From positions 101,270,687 to 101,334,686 of the forward strand of contig CM061226.1 in the NCBI GenBank assembly GCA_030844895.1: DNA of 64,000 nucleotides. The letters are read 5' to 3'. The notes below the pieces were generated by a model, which worked only from the letters and a program-made list of their open reading frames with translations, was not told the DNA's origin and ran no database searches. Origin of the DNA: Ambrosia x helenae (taxonomy: Eukaryota > Streptophyta > Magnoliopsida > Asterales > Asteraceae). The position numbers and the translations under genes were made by a program. Shown in pieces: positions 1 through 13,853 of the stretch (positions within the stretch are counted from its first letter, which is position 1; every line of letters starts with the position of its first letter).

Positions 1-83
1 AAAGCGATGGTAATGTAATAAAAATATTTTTTTAATTATTTTCATTTTGATATTATTATTATTTAGATTAGATATTAATTAAA

Positions 84-1096
84 GGGGTATTGGATTTTAA
101 TAATCTCAAGTTTCAACTGTTGGCCGATAATAATCCTTACTTCAAAAATTCTCAATAATAATCTCAACTTTCGAACATTTTGCCTCTGGTAAACCTTTTT
201 AACTGAGCACTAACTGGTTAGTTTGTGCTGACGTGGAATCTGACTAGGCACGATGATGTGTACAATTTAATATTACATGGCATTTTATTGGATTTTAACA
301 ATCCAAACTTTCACCTATTGGCCGGCAATAATCCGTACTTTAAAATTTCCCAATAACGATCTCAAATTTTAGACATTTTTCCTCTGGTGAACCTTTTTTA
401 ACTGAGCACTAACTAGGTTAGTAGGTGCTAACGTGAACTATGAGTTGGCAGCTGACGTGGTAAATTTAATCTGAGTTGTCATCTAGGTGTCATTTCCTCC
501 TATATAAACATTATAAAACAAAAGATTAACTCAAACTCAAAACCCTCCCTATCTTCATAATCTTCTGCAACCTTCCCATCCCTCCCTCTCTTTCTCTCTC
601 TTTAAAATCAAAACCCTCTTCCATAAGATTATGTAGATGGGGAGGGTTTTGAGTTTGAGTTAATCTTTTGTTTTATAATGTTTATATAAGAGGAAATGAC
701 ACCTCAGATTAAATTTACCACGTCAGCTACCAACTCATAGTCCACGTCAGCACCTACTAACCCAGCTAGTGCTCAGTTAAAAAAGGTTCACCAGAGGAAA
801 AATTTCTGAAAGTTGGGATCGTTATTGGGAAATTTTAAAGTGCGGATTATTGCCGGCCAATAGGTGAAAGTTTGGATTGTTAAAATCCAATAACATGCCA
901 CGTAATATTAAATTGTACATGTCATCGTGCCTAGTCAGATTCCACGTCAGCACAATTTAACCCAGTTAGTGCTCGGTTAAAAATGGTTTACCAGAGGACA
1001 AATGTTCGAAAGTTGGGATTATTATTGGGAATTTTTGAAGTAGAGATTATTATCGGCCAATGGTTGAAACTTGGGATTATTAAAATCCAATACCCC
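84..1096. mobile_element. Long foldback (palindromic) DNA element, copy A
   Basis: Seen: the left end reads GGGGTATTGGATTTTAATAA and the right end is its reverse complement; nearly the whole 1013 bp is two inverted arms of about 470 bp around a short CT-rich centre near 555-620. A perfect 9-bp direct duplication, ttaattaaa, flanks it at 75-83 and 1097-1105. Known: 9-bp duplications and long terminal inverted repeats are typical of Mutator-like elements. Inference: a non-autonomous Mutator-like foldback element. There is no ORF of note inside. Each arm holds two similar modules: a second terminus-like motif (TATTGGATTTTAACAATCC) starts near 287 and its inverse ends near 893. Related copies lie at 28216, 49111 and 54396. 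Confidence 0.88.
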
Positions 1097-1136
1097 TTAA
1101 TTAAATGATTAGATAATTGGATTATCAACTAGGGAT

Positions 1137-2543
1137 CATTTCCGTGTTGGAAAATATTCGGAACAGGTTGGGTAGTTGGAAGTCCAAGTTATTATAGATT
1201 GGGGGCCGTCTCACGTTGATCAAATCGGTTCTCTCGTCTCTTCCGGTTTACTACCTTTCTATTTTTAAAGCCCCGAGTTGCGTGGTGGATAGTATTCGTA
1301 AATTTTTGTGGGTTGGTTGTAAGGAAGGTAGAGGTATCCATTGGGTGGCGTGGGAGGTGGTTATTCGATCTAAAAAGGAAGGGGGTTTGGGAGTGTCTAA
1401 TGTTAGAGATGTTAATACGGCGCTACTTGCGAAGTGGGCGTATAGGTTTAAGACCGATAATGAAGGATTGTGGAGGAATTTTATTGTGAGTATTCATGGT
1501 GGTAAAAATCGGTGGTGCTTCCTTCCTCTTAAAAATGGTTACACGGGCTGTTGGAAAAATATAGTCCGCTTGTTGGAAGGAGTGGTGGTACAAGGTATTT
1601 CTTTTCCTAACTGTTTGAGGGGCAAAATTGGGAATGTGGAGAGCCTTATGTTTTGGAAAGAGTTATGGGTTGGTGATATTCCTTTGATGAGAAGATGGCC
1701 GACTTTGTTTGCGCAAGAGAAACAGATAATATTGTTCTTAATCAGCGGATACATCAGGTGGGAGGTAAAGCATGTATTGTAGCCTCATGGAGGATCAACA
1801 CCGAGTCCATTGCTGCTATCTCAAAGGAGTAGGATGTGCATTTCGTTCTTTCTCAGGTTCGTATGTCGGTTGCTAAAGATTCTTGGGTTTGGAATCAAAG
1901 CAACAATGGGGTGTTTAATGTTGCGGCTGTGAGGAGATGGTTGGGAAAGAACAACGGTGCTGCTGTGAAACGGAACATGAGATGGGTTTCTTGGCTGCCG
2001 ATTAAGATTAACATTTTTACGTGGCGTTTAGAGCTAGATCGACTCCAGACCCGTTTGGCATTGATTAGCAGGAGTGTGAATATTTCAGACCCGAAGTGTC
2101 CGTTATGTGAGCTGGTACATGAATCGGCTTTTCATATTATGGTGGATTTTGGAATTTCTAACGGGGTTTGGATCAAGATATGGTCTTGGTGCAGGGTTCA
2201 TGTTGCTCGGACTGATTCGGTGGCGGATCTATTGGGAATGGGCTTCGCTGATCATAAGTCTAAGTGGGAAAAGAAGGTTTTAAGGGGCATTATCATGGTG
2301 ACTTGTTGGAAGATTTGGCTGGAGCGAAATAATATTATTTTTCACAGGTCCAAGGTGCAAGTTGTTGATATAGTGGCGGGGGTTAAGTCTTTGACTTTTT
2401 GTTGGTATAAAGCATCGGGCTAGATTTAAAGAATTAGATTGGAAGGAATGAGGAAAATTCCCTCTGTATATGATGTAATGTTTTTGACGTGCCTCGGTTT
2501 GAGGTTTCGTTGTTTTTAATGAAAGTTTTCGTTAAAAAAAAAA
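1137..2543 (+). mobile_element. 5'-truncated LINE (non-LTR retrotransposon)
   Basis: Seen: a reverse-transcriptase C-terminal coding remnant, then a 3' tail ending in an A-run at about 2534-2543. The sequence aactagggat is duplicated at 1127-1136 and 2544-2553, and the match extends to about 15 bp with one mismatch, so both ends of the insertion are defined. Known: plant L1-type LINEs insert by target-primed reverse transcription, giving 5' truncation, a poly-A tail and variable target duplications. It landed about 30 bp beyond the foldback element that ends at 1096. Confidence 0.88.
1140..2423 (+). pseudogene. LINE reverse transcriptase C-terminus with zf-RVT domain, disrupted
   Basis: The peptide from 1216 contains the block typical of the end of plant LINE polymerases: IKSVLSSLPVYYLS, then FLWVG, IHWVAWEVV, KEGGLGVSNV and LLAKWAYRF. 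A continuing reading frame from 1836 to 2423 has the RNase H-proximal zinc-finger region (zf-RVT): W-x-PIKINIFTWRL, CPLCELVHESAFH and WxKIW. The family usually continues H-x-x-x-x-C after that motif, and here the expected Cys position reads Asp. An in-frame stop lies near 1197, and the frame breaks between 1782 and 1836. Only roughly the last quarter of a LINE ORF2 is present. It is a dead 3' fragment with no regulatory role visible. Confidence 0.9.
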
Positions 2544-3039
2544 AACTAGGGATAATTTATTTTGGGTCTATTAATAAGTTATGTTTTTACATAATCATAG
2601 TGACCTAATATATTTTAAGCTTCTAAAATTTTAAAAGGGTCAATTAAGTTTTTTGTTTTCATATATATAAATTTTGACCCATCAAAAAATAGGTCTCAGC
2701 CTCGAATGCGGCTCACGCACCCCAAAGCTGGTCGTGTCATGTGTAGCGTATGGAATTATAGAGATAAGACTATTGGGTGTGCAGATGGGGCACCACCCTC
2801 GTCCCATATTTTTCCTCCGTCTCACCCCTGCTACACCGCCCCCTCCCCCCGTCCCACCTTCCCCCGTCTTGCATGGGACGTGAAGGACGCACCAATCCTG
2901 TAATTTTCTTTTATTTTTTTTCATTGTAATGGCTCTTTTTTTGCAACGACTAGTTTAAAAAAAAATAAAAAAATACCCAAATCCTCTCTACTTTATAAAC
3001 ACACTTATATTTTCTTAAAAAAAAAAAAAAAAACAAACA

Positions 3040-4320
3040 ATGTCATATCTACCATTGGTTGATTCGTCTAGTTCGTCGAGTGAAGAAAACCGAATTTTTG
3101 TAAATGCGGTTTGGAAAGCGGCACACTTTATTGTGGCAAAGGAAGACGAAGAAGTGAGCTTGCAACCACGAACTAGGCAAGCAGCCATAAACAGAGACCG
3201 AGAGGATAAGTGTTTAATTTTTGTTCGAATATATATAGCAACTATTTTTTTAGAATGTATATCTCAAATATTTTATGTTTACATTTTTTATCGCCACAAT
3301 AGTTATATTTATTTACAACATACGTGTAGGTGCACACGAGCGATTAGTAGCTCATTATTTTGCCGATCAACCGGTGTATACGGATGAGATGTTTAGGCGC
3401 CGGTTCCGAATGAGTCGTAGATTGTTCGTACGTATTACCGATGATTTGGCCAGTTGTGACCCGTATTTTACATTACGGTACGATGCTAGAAGCAAACGGG
3501 GGTTCACAACTTTACAAAAATGCATGGCAGCATTGCGCCAACTAGCTTACGGGACATCAGTCGACTCATGGGATGAGTATTTACAGATGTCCGAAAGAAC
3601 GTCACGTGACTGCTTGTATAAGTTTTGCAAGTGTGTTGTCAAGATCTACAACAAAAAATATTTGCGAAAACCAAACTCCAATGAAATCCAGAAATTGTAT
3701 GAGTTCCCCCACGAAAAGCATGGTTTCTCATGGACGTGCATTGGTCGTGGTCGAATTGCCCTAATGCATGGCGTGACATGTTTTATCGAGGTGATCACGG
3801 CCATCCAACAATAATCTTAGAGGTTTCCGCGTCACAAGACTTATGGATTTGGCATGCATTTTTGGTGTTCCCGGATCGAATAAGGACATTAATGTCATTA
3901 ATCAATCATTGGTTTTTGAGGATGTTAGAAAAGGAACCGGTCCAGATTCAAAATTTACAGTTTCTGGGGTTGAGTACAAGCACGGGTATTATCTTGCTGA
4001 TTTAATATACCCAACCTACTTTGTTAAAACTGTTAAGCACCCTCCTGACGAAAAAAGAAAGAAATTTGCTAAGTATCAAGAAGCGGCAAAAAAAACTACG
4101 TTATTGTATGTATGCTTGTATTTTGCTGCATAACATTATCGTCGAAGACGAAGGCCGAGCTATTTGTGAGTACGATGAAAACGCGGTGGAAGAGAATACT
4201 ATTCTGGATGACCCAGAGTGGCAAGAGTTAAACGAATTCTCGTTACGTAATGAACACATCCATCATCATCTTCAAGCCGACTTGATCGAATATATTTGGA
4301 ACAATGGACACGACGACTAG
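3040..4320 (+). pseudogene. PIF/Harbinger (HARBI1/ALP1-like) transposase pseudogene
   Basis: Family landmarks appear in order but in shifting frames. The N-terminal block from 3040 (SSSSEENRIF, INRDRE) is followed by a likely intron ending near 3329. Then come ERLVAHYFADQPVYTDEMFRR and the helix-turn-helix-type region FRMSRRLFVRI to about 3660. The DDE nuclease region follows: HWSWSNCPNAWR (from about 3735), RGDHGHPTIILE, DLWIWHAF, GSNKDINVINQS, GYYLADLIYP, then ACILLHNIIVEDE to the C-terminus at 4320. At least three frame changes occur (about 3730, 3840 and 4090). The segment that normally holds the final catalytic Glu, between KYQEAAKK and ACILLHN, is deleted. It cannot make an active transposase. 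Confidence 0.9.
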
Positions 4321-5049
4321 TATTTACTTTCGAAAGTTTATGTAATTTTAGGATGGTTTGTAATTTTATTTTATTTTAGGATGGTATGTATTTTTTTTAG
4401 GATGCTTTGTAAATTTTTTTTTATTAAATCTAGTATTTATTTGAACATTATTTTGTTTATTTGGTACTTTTATAAAACTAATTTAAATTAATACTAGAAA
4501 AATAAAATAATAATAAATGCTTGAGACATGGAGTGTTGGTGTCTCCACACCCCACTCATGTCTCAAGATACTTGAGACATCAAAATGTTAAAGTGACATC
4601 CTGCCGGGTTTTGAAGCATTCGGGCTACCGCCGGGATTGGTGGAATGGATTGCGAGATGGGTGGATCGACTACCGGCGTGTAACCCGGTGTGGTGAAAGG
4701 AAGAGTGGGGTTAGGTTGATTCGGTTTTGGTTGAATTGATGGAAGGGGTCCATGAAGTTTTTTTATAAAATGTTGGGAGTTTATAAAATAAAAGGTTGAA
4801 AAGGTAGAGATGAGATGTAGAAAAAAGTTGATTTGGTTAAATATATATAGTTTGAATTTGGTAAAAAAAAAATTTAAAAAAACTAGCTATTTGGCTTTAT
4901 TACCGTTACATAACGTTTAAAAAAATACAAGAAATAATTTAATTGGTCCGTCCTTTATGTTAGGGGGAGAACAGGGGACGGGGGTGACCGGGGCGGTGTG
5001 CAGTAGGGGGACGGGGCAAATATTGGAGGACGGGGTGGTTACGTCTGCT

Positions 5050-5689
5050 TAGGGGTGTTCAGAAAAACCGCAAACTAAATAAAAACCGAAAACCGAACCG
5101 TAACCGTAACCGAAAAAACCAATCCGAACAACAAATTTGGTGTTTAGTTTGGTTTTAACCCGAAACCGAATTGCTAATTCGGTGTTTGGTTTGGTTTTGG
5201 TTCTACATTTTTTTTATTTGGTTTATTTGGATAACCGAATAAACCGGTAAAATAATTAATTATTAAATCAAAATAATAATATTTAATAACCCATATATAA
5301 TAAATATATAAGCCCAAGTATATGTTTAGTATTAATATTTCTTTATTTTCGTATGTAAGTTCGTTAGAGTTGGAGAAAGATTTAAGTTTAAAGTTTATTT
5401 ATAATTTGTGGAATTTGCAAAGACTTATTTACTATTTCTAATTTCTAAGATGTTTGTGTTTGCGTGGTTTGATTTATATTAGTTTCTATCTTTCTATTCG
5501 GATTTCGGAACACAGAGGTAGATAAGTTAGAGAAAAAACTTCGTTTTAAATTGGTTGAATTTGGTTTGGTTTTCATATTCCTAATTTGGTTTGGTTTGGT
5601 TTTTGGTTTGGGGTACAAAATTTTAAAAACCGAATAAACCGAATCAAATAAACCAAATAAACCGTAAACCGAACTGATGAACACCCCTA
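5050..5689. mobile_element. hAT-like non-autonomous element, TAGGGGTGTTCA termini
   Basis: Seen: starts TAGGGGTGTTCA and ends TGAACACCCCTA, flanked by an 8-bp duplication cgtctgct (5042-5049 and 5690-5697). The 8-bp duplication with short TAGGG-type inverted ends is the hAT signature. The interior is AT-rich and rich in AACCGAAT/ATTCGGTT words at both ends, so the arms can pair. No ORF is credible. It sits inside the right terminal repeat of the PIF/Harbinger element. A related element lies at 27469-28141. Confidence 0.87.
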
Positions 5690-5889
5690 CGTCTGCTTAC
5701 CGTTCAGCCTAATATTACAAATCAGTTTTGTTATCAAATATTCAATGTGCAACGTACTTTGAGGTCATTAAAGCCTCCGCCTCATAATTTGGTGACCAAT
5801 CATATAGTGAAAATTTAGGCAATATTTTGAAGGTTTCTCATTGAAAATAGATAAATAGAACACACGTCAAATGACTCAAATTGGTGGAG

Positions 5890-5895
<6 letters not shown>

Positions 5896-5937
<42 letters not shown>

Positions 5938-6068
5938 AACGGCAAATTACATCTCCTATACTATTACACCAATAATTCTAAACTACAACACCCTTGCCAA
6001 GAATTGAACCTTGGACCTCCCCTCTAAGAGGCATATACCTCTACCAAGTGGGCTAGTCCCACATTGGT
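5896..6068 (-). mobile_element. tRNA-derived SINE
   Basis: On the minus strand the 5' part carries a pol III box A-like segment (TAGCCCACTTGGTAGAGG) and a box B-like segment (GGTTCAATTCTTGG). The 3' end reads TTGCCGTTCAAA followed by a long A-run (the T-run at about 5896-5936 on the plus strand). A 13-bp target duplication ggtggagttgtat flanks it at 5883-5895 and 6069-6081. The tail TTGCCGTTCAAA recurs in the SINE at 39676-40044, so the two probably use the same LINE machinery. Confidence 0.85.
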
Positions 6069-6081
6069 GGTGGAGTTGTAT

Positions 6082-8811
<2,730 letters not shown>

Positions 8812-9287
8812 TCCACCCTCATTTTTTAAAGGTCCGTAACTTTTTCATATGGCAATTTTTTGTAAAAAAAAAAAATACACCATAAAAACAAGTTTTTCAT
8901 CCTCTTTCATTTACATACCATATTGCTATACTTTAAAAAAATTTGTTGGGTTGATAACTTGCGTTTTATCATATATAATTGTGTTTTGATCATATATAAC
9001 TTGCATCTTTTTATCATGTATAACAAGCGTTTTATCAGGTATAACTTGTTTTTTATAAGGTATAACTTGCGTTTTATCATGTATAACTTGCGTTTTATCA
9101 TAAGACGCAAGTAAACCCTCAACAAAACACAAGCTATCAACCCAGCAAAATTTTTTATTTTTTATTTTTTTAAACTTTGGCATTGGAGTATGCAAATAAA
9201 AGAGGATATAAAGCTTGTTTTTTATGGTGTGTTTTTTTTAAATAATGTCATGTGAAAAAGTTTTAGCCATTTTAAAAATAGGAGTGA
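8812..9287. mobile_element. Foldback element with internal minisatellite (E1)
   Basis: Seen: the left arm (about 8812-8960: CCACCCTCATTTTTTAAAGG, CCGTAACTTTTTCAT, ACACCATAAAAACAAG) matches the inverse of the right arm (about 9117-9287). Between them, 8956-9110 holds about seven imperfect 20-24 bp tandem units built on GTTTTATCATGTATAACTTG. The arms resemble those of the element at 30140-31436, whose interior is a different tandem array. No target duplication was identified. The array gives open frames in several phases (poly IRYNL or YMIKR), which I treat as artefacts. Confidence 0.7.
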
Positions 9288-9624
9288 AACTTGAAAAAAG
9301 TCAACAATTACTGTGATGAACAATAATACTCTTTTGGTTAGTGACATGTGTAAGACTTTTTATTATTTTTTACATTTTTTACGTTAAGGTACTTTACAAT
9401 AACATAACTCTAATTGTTAGATAGCCAATTGTAACTAAATAGTAAGTTTTATCCATGTGATGCCACGAGGAAAATTGCGTAGGAAAAAAAAAATATCGAG
9501 AACAATACTAGATTTATGCATATGGCATTATATATCCTCTTTCATTTTCATCTTGTTTTCTAATAGCAAAATACTGTCTACGTCTCCCCACTTCTATTCC
9601 TCCTCCCCCACCTCTCCCCCAAAG

Positions 9625-9739
9625 TGCCTCGCTTTGCCAAAGCGAGACGCTTTGGTTACTTTTTAACTACCTCGGTCCGAGGTAAGTTATTATTCTGATT
9701 TGACCTCAGGCGCCTCGTTTTGGCCTAAGCGAGGCGCTT
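9625..9739. repeat. Pair of GC-rich hairpins (CGCCTCGCTTTGG type)
   Basis: Two near-perfect hairpins: 9625-9650 (TGCCTCGC with AAGCGAGACGC) and 9709-9739 (GGCGCCTCG, loop TTTTGGCCTAAG, CGAGGCGCTT). They contrast sharply with the AT-rich surroundings and recur at 13501-13531, 27116-27147 and 27195-27228. Function unknown; they look like a dispersed repeat component. Confidence 0.75.
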
Positions 9740-9869
9740 GGAATCCAGCTTTTTTTTTGTGGTAATTTTTGTGTTTTGGATTGGTTTTTTATTTTTATTT
9801 TTTTTAATATAATTGTAAAAAAATTATAAAAAATAAAAAACAAAATAATAACCACCAACTTTTATCGAC

Positions 9870-9992
9870 ATTGCTCCAACTCAACTCAACAAGACATTTA
9901 AGCCGAAGACACTTTCCATCCAACACAGGGATTGCTCCAACTCAACTCAACAAAGACATTTAAGCCGAAGACATTTTCCATCCAACACAGGG
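9870..9992. repeat. 61-bp tandem duplication
   Basis: Two adjacent copies (9870-9930 and 9931-9992) beginning ATTGCTCCAACTCAACTCAA and ending CCAACACAGGG differ at only a few positions. They form the left edge of the module mosaic that continues to about 12850. Confidence 0.9.
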
Positions 9993-10297
9993 TTCACTAA
10001 CAGTGGTGTGGTCTACCTTTTTGCTTATGATCTAACACCAAATCTCATTATCTGTCAACGATGAAGGCAACCTGAAAACAACCGGATGGTTGGTAGCTAT
10101 AGGTAAGAACATTGTGGATGAGGATTGTTTATCTTCCTATTGATTTCAAGTATGTTGCCTTCATCGTTGACATATATCTCTATGACAACAACTGAAGGTA
10201 ACCTGGAACTAGGTGATGGCCATACCGACGTGAGGGTAGTCCATTGGTATTAATGGCAAAGTGATTTGTAAGGGAAGAAGAAGAGAATGTTATATAT

Positions 10298-10763
10298 GTT
10301 TACTTTCCTATTGATTTCAAGTATGTTTACCTTCCCATTGATTTCAAGTATGCTTACCTTCCAATGGAAACTCTGAAGACCTTTACGGAGGTTTGCCAGA
10401 GGGTCATTGGTCTTCAGAGTTTCCAAATACATTCATCAAAGGATATTCATGTGAGAATGCATAGTACAAAATTCTTTTGACAAACATCTGCCTGATATCC
10501 AGCTGCTGGAATTGTTTACCTTTCCATTGATTTCAAGTATGTTTACCTTCCCATTGATTTCAAGTATGTTTACCTTCCCATTGATTTCAAGTATGTTTAC
10601 CTTCCCATGGAAACTCTGAAGACCTTTACGGAGGTTTGCCAGAGGGTCATTGGTCTTCAGAGTTTTCAACCCCTAATACATTCATCAAATGATATTCATG
10701 TGAGAATGCATAGTACAAAAATTCTTTTGACAAACGTCTGGCTGATATCCAGGTGCTGGAATT
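10298..10763. repeat. Tandem duplication, about 244 bp, with embedded 27-bp units
   Basis: Two consecutive copies each contain several 27-bp units, the 60-bp hairpin module, an ATACATTCATCAAA link, the GATATTCATGTGAGAATGC module and CTGATATCCAG. The GGAAACTCTGAAGACC landmark starts at 10366 and 10610, giving the period. Copy number of the 27-bp unit differs between copies (about two against four), as expected for slippage or unequal exchange. Confidence 0.85.
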
Positions 10764-12138
10764 GTTTACCTTCCCATTGATTTTCAAGTATGATATCCAG
10801 CTGCTAGAATTGTTTACCTTCCCATTGATTTCAAGTATGTTTACCTTCCCATTGATTTCAAGTATGTTGACTCCTAGGAGTCTTGAAGACGAAATGAATT
10901 TTACAAGATACTTGAAACAAAGTATGGATATGGAGAATGTGCAATGAGATGATTTCGTACAAGATTCCTATTCAAGCAAGTCAAATTCAGTTGTTGGACC
11001 AACTTGAGATATGAGTTTGATTAGCTTGAATCTCTCTGATCCATGGTATCCACTAACCGTAGCGATTATCGCGTGTCATGGATCCTTTGAAAGTGGATAC
11101 CATGGATCAGAGAGATTTAAGCTAATCAAACTCATATCTCAAGCCGGTGCAAGTTATGAAATGACACATGCAAAATGTAATGTCATGCACAATGTGTACT
11201 CACAGTGACATCGAACACTTTATATGAGTAAAACGATCGCTTTACAATGCCGAAAACGACTATCATCACTCTGTATGGGTGGCTTGTTAGCGCCGATCCT
11301 ACTGTTGATTTCTTTCCACAACCATTGCTCCAACATAACTTATTAGTTTCAGGTTTATAACATTCTCACTATCTCTCCATTCGTTCTTCTCTCACCTAGT
11401 ATCTTCTTCCCCAACTTCAACACCATGAACCCTAATCTTCTAACCTTCATAACTTACTCAAATATTAACTATGGTGATTCATAAGCTGGGATTATGAGAA
11501 ACAAGTGTGGTGATTACACACTTGGATTGGATGAGATATTGAGTTTCTAAAGCATTGTTTATGATACTGCAGGAAAATGGTACAATCGGATGATTAACCA
11601 TGTGGACTTACCTAAAGAAGGATTTGTGCTATTTCTTTTCAAACCCTTCCATCTTATGGAAGTTGCTAAAATAGTTAAACAAATGTATTTGTGAATAATA
11701 CATTCATCAAAAAGACCATCTCTTTGTCAGTCACCCTCATAGGAAAATCGACTCTCACACTTATGCGTAGATCAAGGAGATTGATGAAGATATTCATCAA
11801 GACCCTTATAGAGGGTCACTATTCATATACCATTGTTGTTGGATGTTCATGTGAGAATGCATAGTACAACATTAAAGAAGGACTTGTGCTATTTCTTTTC
11901 AAACCCTTCCATCGTATACCTAACACACTACAATAATTCACTATTTTATACATACAACACACCTTCATCGTTGGCCGTGTTGGAGCATTGTTCTTCTTAA
12001 TCTTGATCTTCACACTTGCTTTTGACAAACGTCTGGCTGACCTGAAGTTCCTTCGCAACCAGGTAGAAAGGAACTAGGTTGCAAATATAAAAATCCATCA
12101 CATCACGATTTGCATCCCGGCAGAGTTTGTTGTACTGG

Positions 12139-12791
12139 CTGTCAAAAGAAATCGCGTGATGATAGTCGTTTTCGGCGTCGTAAAGTGATTGTTACTGTAA
12201 TGATCAGAAACATTCCAAATAACTGTAATGATCGCTACGGTTAGTGGATACCATGGATCAGAGAGATTCAAGCTAATCAAACTCAGGGCAACCCTTGTTT
12301 GATTATACTCGTGTACAGCCTTTATCAGGTTGCCTTCATCGTTGACCGATATCTCTCCGATAACAACCCTTGTTTGATTATACTCTTTATGTATGAATAG
12401 TGACCCTCTGACAAACCTAGTTCTTTTGGCCACAGGTACAGAGAGGTTATAAATGTTCATGTTGTTTCAGGTTGCCTTCATCGTTGACCGATATCTCTCC
12501 GATATCAACCCTTGTATGAATATATTTTCTGATCAAAAAAGGCAACCTGATTCGTTGTACAGGCTGTCAAAAGAAATCGCGTAATGATAGTCGTTTTCGG
12601 CGTCATAAAGCGATCGTTACTGTAATGATCAGAAACATTCCAAATAACTGTAATGATCGTTGCGGTTAGTGGATACCATGGATCAGAGAGATTCAAGCTA
12701 ATCAAACTCAGGGCAACCCTTGTTTGATTATACTCGTGTACAGCCTTTATCAGGTTTCCTTCATCGTTGACCGATATCTCTCCGATAACAA
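12139..12791. repeat. Tandem duplication with 426-bp period
   Basis: The block starting CTGTCAAAAGAAATCGCG at 12139 recurs at 12565 with only scattered differences. Each copy runs through GATAGTCGTTTTCGGCG, CATTCCAAATAACTGTAATG, the CATGGATCAGAGAG module and GTTTGATTATACTCGTG to the ATATCTCTCCGATA module. Minus-strand open frames at 12098-12460 and 12505-12705 translate the same module and are byproducts of this duplication. Confidence 0.88.
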
Positions 12792-13853
12792 CTGAATTTT
12801 ACTTGCTTGCCTGAAAAGTTGTACCGGTTATAGAAAGAAATCAACAGTCGGATCGACTGTTGATTGGTATATAGAGAGCAAACCGACGATCATTTAAAAT
12901 TTAAAGTTACCGCTAACCTCTGCGCCATCATCGACTACAGCAAACCGACGATCTTCCTCCACGGCACTCCTAATGGGCCTCTCTTTATTTCACGGTACGA
13001 TTTGTGTTTTTGTTGCTTTTTAAATAATAAGTTTTGTGTTTATCAAACCCTAATGTCTGAGCAATGATTTATTATTATTATTTTATTTATTGTTATTTTT
13101 TTCTGTTTTGAGGGTGTAATGATGATGATGGTTATGATTTGACAAACGATTTTTGAAAAGTATCAACATTCGGAAATTAGTAAACATTACGAAACGCGTC
13201 AAACAGAGACCAGAAGTCCATCATGTCGATTAGACATGCAAAAATCGTGTTTTGAAAAAATATGGGTATCGACTGTATGGTCAGAGCACCAAGTAGAATG
13301 ATTCATGAAAGCTGAACAAACTTGGATGTTTCAACCAAAACATACAAACGAGCAATAAACGACCCGTAACGCCTCAAACGAATTTTATTGTATTGGGAAC
13401 AACTAAAAACAATTTAAAATGAATTAAAATTAATTTTTAATCAATAACAACTATTTAAAATGAATTAAAACAAGTTAAATTTTTTTTAAAAAAAGGTCAA
13501 AGCGTCTGGCTTTGGCCAAAGCTAAGCGCCTGCTAGTCTTGATGTTTTAAAAACATTTGAAAATAACGTGACGACCCGCTATTTTTGTCAATGTTTTAAC
13601 CGACCATAACTTTTTCGTACGTTAAAATTATCTAAAAAAATACACCACAAAATGAGCATTTTCTTTAATTTGAATATAGTATTTTAGTTACTTTTTAATT
13701 GAAAAATTGATACGTTAAGTGATTAACAATGTCTAGGGGTGAACAATAATTGAATCGTTAACCAAAACTAAACAAAAACCAGAAGAAACCAAACCAAAAT
13801 TAACTATATCAAAACGAATATTTTATGTATTCATATATTTTTAGCTTTCATAC

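Larger units (their letters stand above)
2775..5701 (+). mobile_element. PIF/Harbinger DNA transposon, decayed
   Basis: Seen: a transposase pseudogene (3040-4320) lies between inverted GC-rich blocks. The left block at about 2775-2902 (GGGTGTGCAGATGGGGCACC and on to GGACGCACCAATCC) matches the reverse complement of 4938-5049 continued at 5698-5701; the halves are split by a later hAT-like insertion at 5050-5689. Both blocks hold CCACCC, CGTCC and TGGTSCGTCC-type words in the same order. No clean 3-bp TTA/TAA target duplication was found, so the ends are approximate. The order of events is clear: this element is older than the hAT-like insertion in its right terminus. Confidence 0.65.
9993..12850. 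repeat. Mosaic of shuffled short modules, origin unknown
   Basis: About 2.9 kb is assembled from a small set of recurring modules in changing order and orientation. (1) A 27-bp unit with core TTACCTTCCCATTGATTTC occurs about ten times, in clusters near 10298, 10515 and 10764. (2) A 60-bp unit (GGAAACTCTGAAGACC to GGTCTTCAGAGTTT, itself a hairpin) starts at 10366 and 10610. (3) GATATTCATGTGAGAATGC with GACAAACRTCTG. (4) GATCCATGGTATCCACTAACC appears forward near 11040 and inverted near 11090, 12240 and 12665. (5) GCCTTCATCGTTGACC with ATATCTCTCCGATA. Several modules stay open in one frame and look like broken coding sequence, but I recognise no protein family. Confidence 0.8.

Noticed and set aside
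2682..2924. Gly- and Pro-rich ORFs on both strands
   Set aside because: They lie in the GC-rich terminal repeat of the PIF/Harbinger element.
12864..13067. ORF with FKVTANLCAIIDYSKPTIF as an exon
   Set aside because: Looks protein-like, but there is no start context, no recognisable family, and it borders the module mosaic; kept only as part of that observation.
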